Shown here in pieces: positions 63,975 to 64,000 of a DNA stretch of 64,000 nucleotides. Numbering within the stretch: the stretch's first letter is position 1; each line of letters begins with the position of its first letter. The stretch is from positions 253,706-317,705 of the forward strand of contig NZ_JAOEIY010000004.1 of the NCBI RefSeq assembly GCF_025966695.1, written 5' to 3'. Position numbers and translations under genes: made by a program. The stretch is from Stutzerimonas sp. S1 (GTDB lineage Bacteria > Pseudomonadota > Gammaproteobacteria > Pseudomonadales > Pseudomonadaceae). The notes under the pieces are model-generated. The model ran no database searches. It was not told where the DNA came from and saw nothing but the letters and a program-made list of their open reading frames with translations.

Positions 63975-64000
63975 TCAGCAAGTCGCGCACGAGTGAACCT

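Overview
This window is GC-rich chromosomal DNA from a gamma-proteobacterium of the genus Pseudomonas in the broad sense, most likely the P. stutzeri (Stutzerimonas) group. The evidence is the gene order: glpF-glpK-glpR-glpD, and then a long block that follows the P. aeruginosa chromosome closely from rpoS to glnD. I infer the species group from recall of protein sequences and synteny; no search was run. I see no rRNA or tRNA gene, CRISPR array, insertion sequence, prophage or plasmid-type gene.

Positions 1-8000: a partial lipoprotein gene, a DUF1275 membrane protein and an RcnB/CigR-like secreted protein precede the glycerol catabolic cluster glpFK-glpR-glpD. Two GlpR-type operators are visible, one before glpF and one before glpD. 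A minus-strand pair, a TIGR02449-like coiled coil and a ZapA homologue, converges on glpD.

Positions 7800-22800: short accessory or housekeeping units. They are a parvulin PPIase, DUF3597, an HPF/RaiA-type protein, an inositol-phosphatase-family enzyme, a SatD-DUF3307 pair with an elaborate repeat-bearing upstream region, DUF2789, an ammonium transporter, dGTPase, EamA, a YebC/YeeN paralogue, a YajD-type HNH protein, a universal stress protein, a group II truncated haemoglobin, a sodium:solute symporter and a GNAT-NUDIX fusion. Two 43-residue genes lie here too.

Positions 22900-29250: the minus strand carries ispF-truD-surE-pcm-(DUF368)-nlpD-rpoS, tightly overlapped up to pcm. The regulatory RNA RsmZ follows, with a perfect 18-bp GacA upstream activating palindrome. 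It links the Gac/Rsm switch to the stationary-phase sigma factor locus.

Positions 29400-34200: an insertion relative to an ispD-ispF arrangement. It holds an ArsR-type regulator, an Old Yellow Enzyme and the glutathione-dependent formaldehyde detoxification pair adhC-fghA with a divergent LysR regulator, and is flanked by REP-like repeats.

Positions 34200-60150: a minus-strand run of essential genes: rpsB-tsf, pyrH-frr-uppS-cdsA-dxr-rseP-bamA-skp-lpxD-fabZ-lpxA-lpxB-rnhB-dnaE-accA, tilS, pyrG-kdsA-eno and ftsB-ispD. It couples translation, nucleotide supply, isoprenoid, lipid A, outer-membrane assembly, DNA replication and fatty-acid initiation. map and glnD diverge from rpsB at the right end.

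Most of the window is ordinary core genome. The points most worth a second look are the SatD-like protein (a cyclase-like N-terminus joined to a helix-turn-helix) with its 28-bp phased operator-like repeats, the GNAT-NUDIX fusion, the extra-looking zapA pair, and the small uncharacterised genes.
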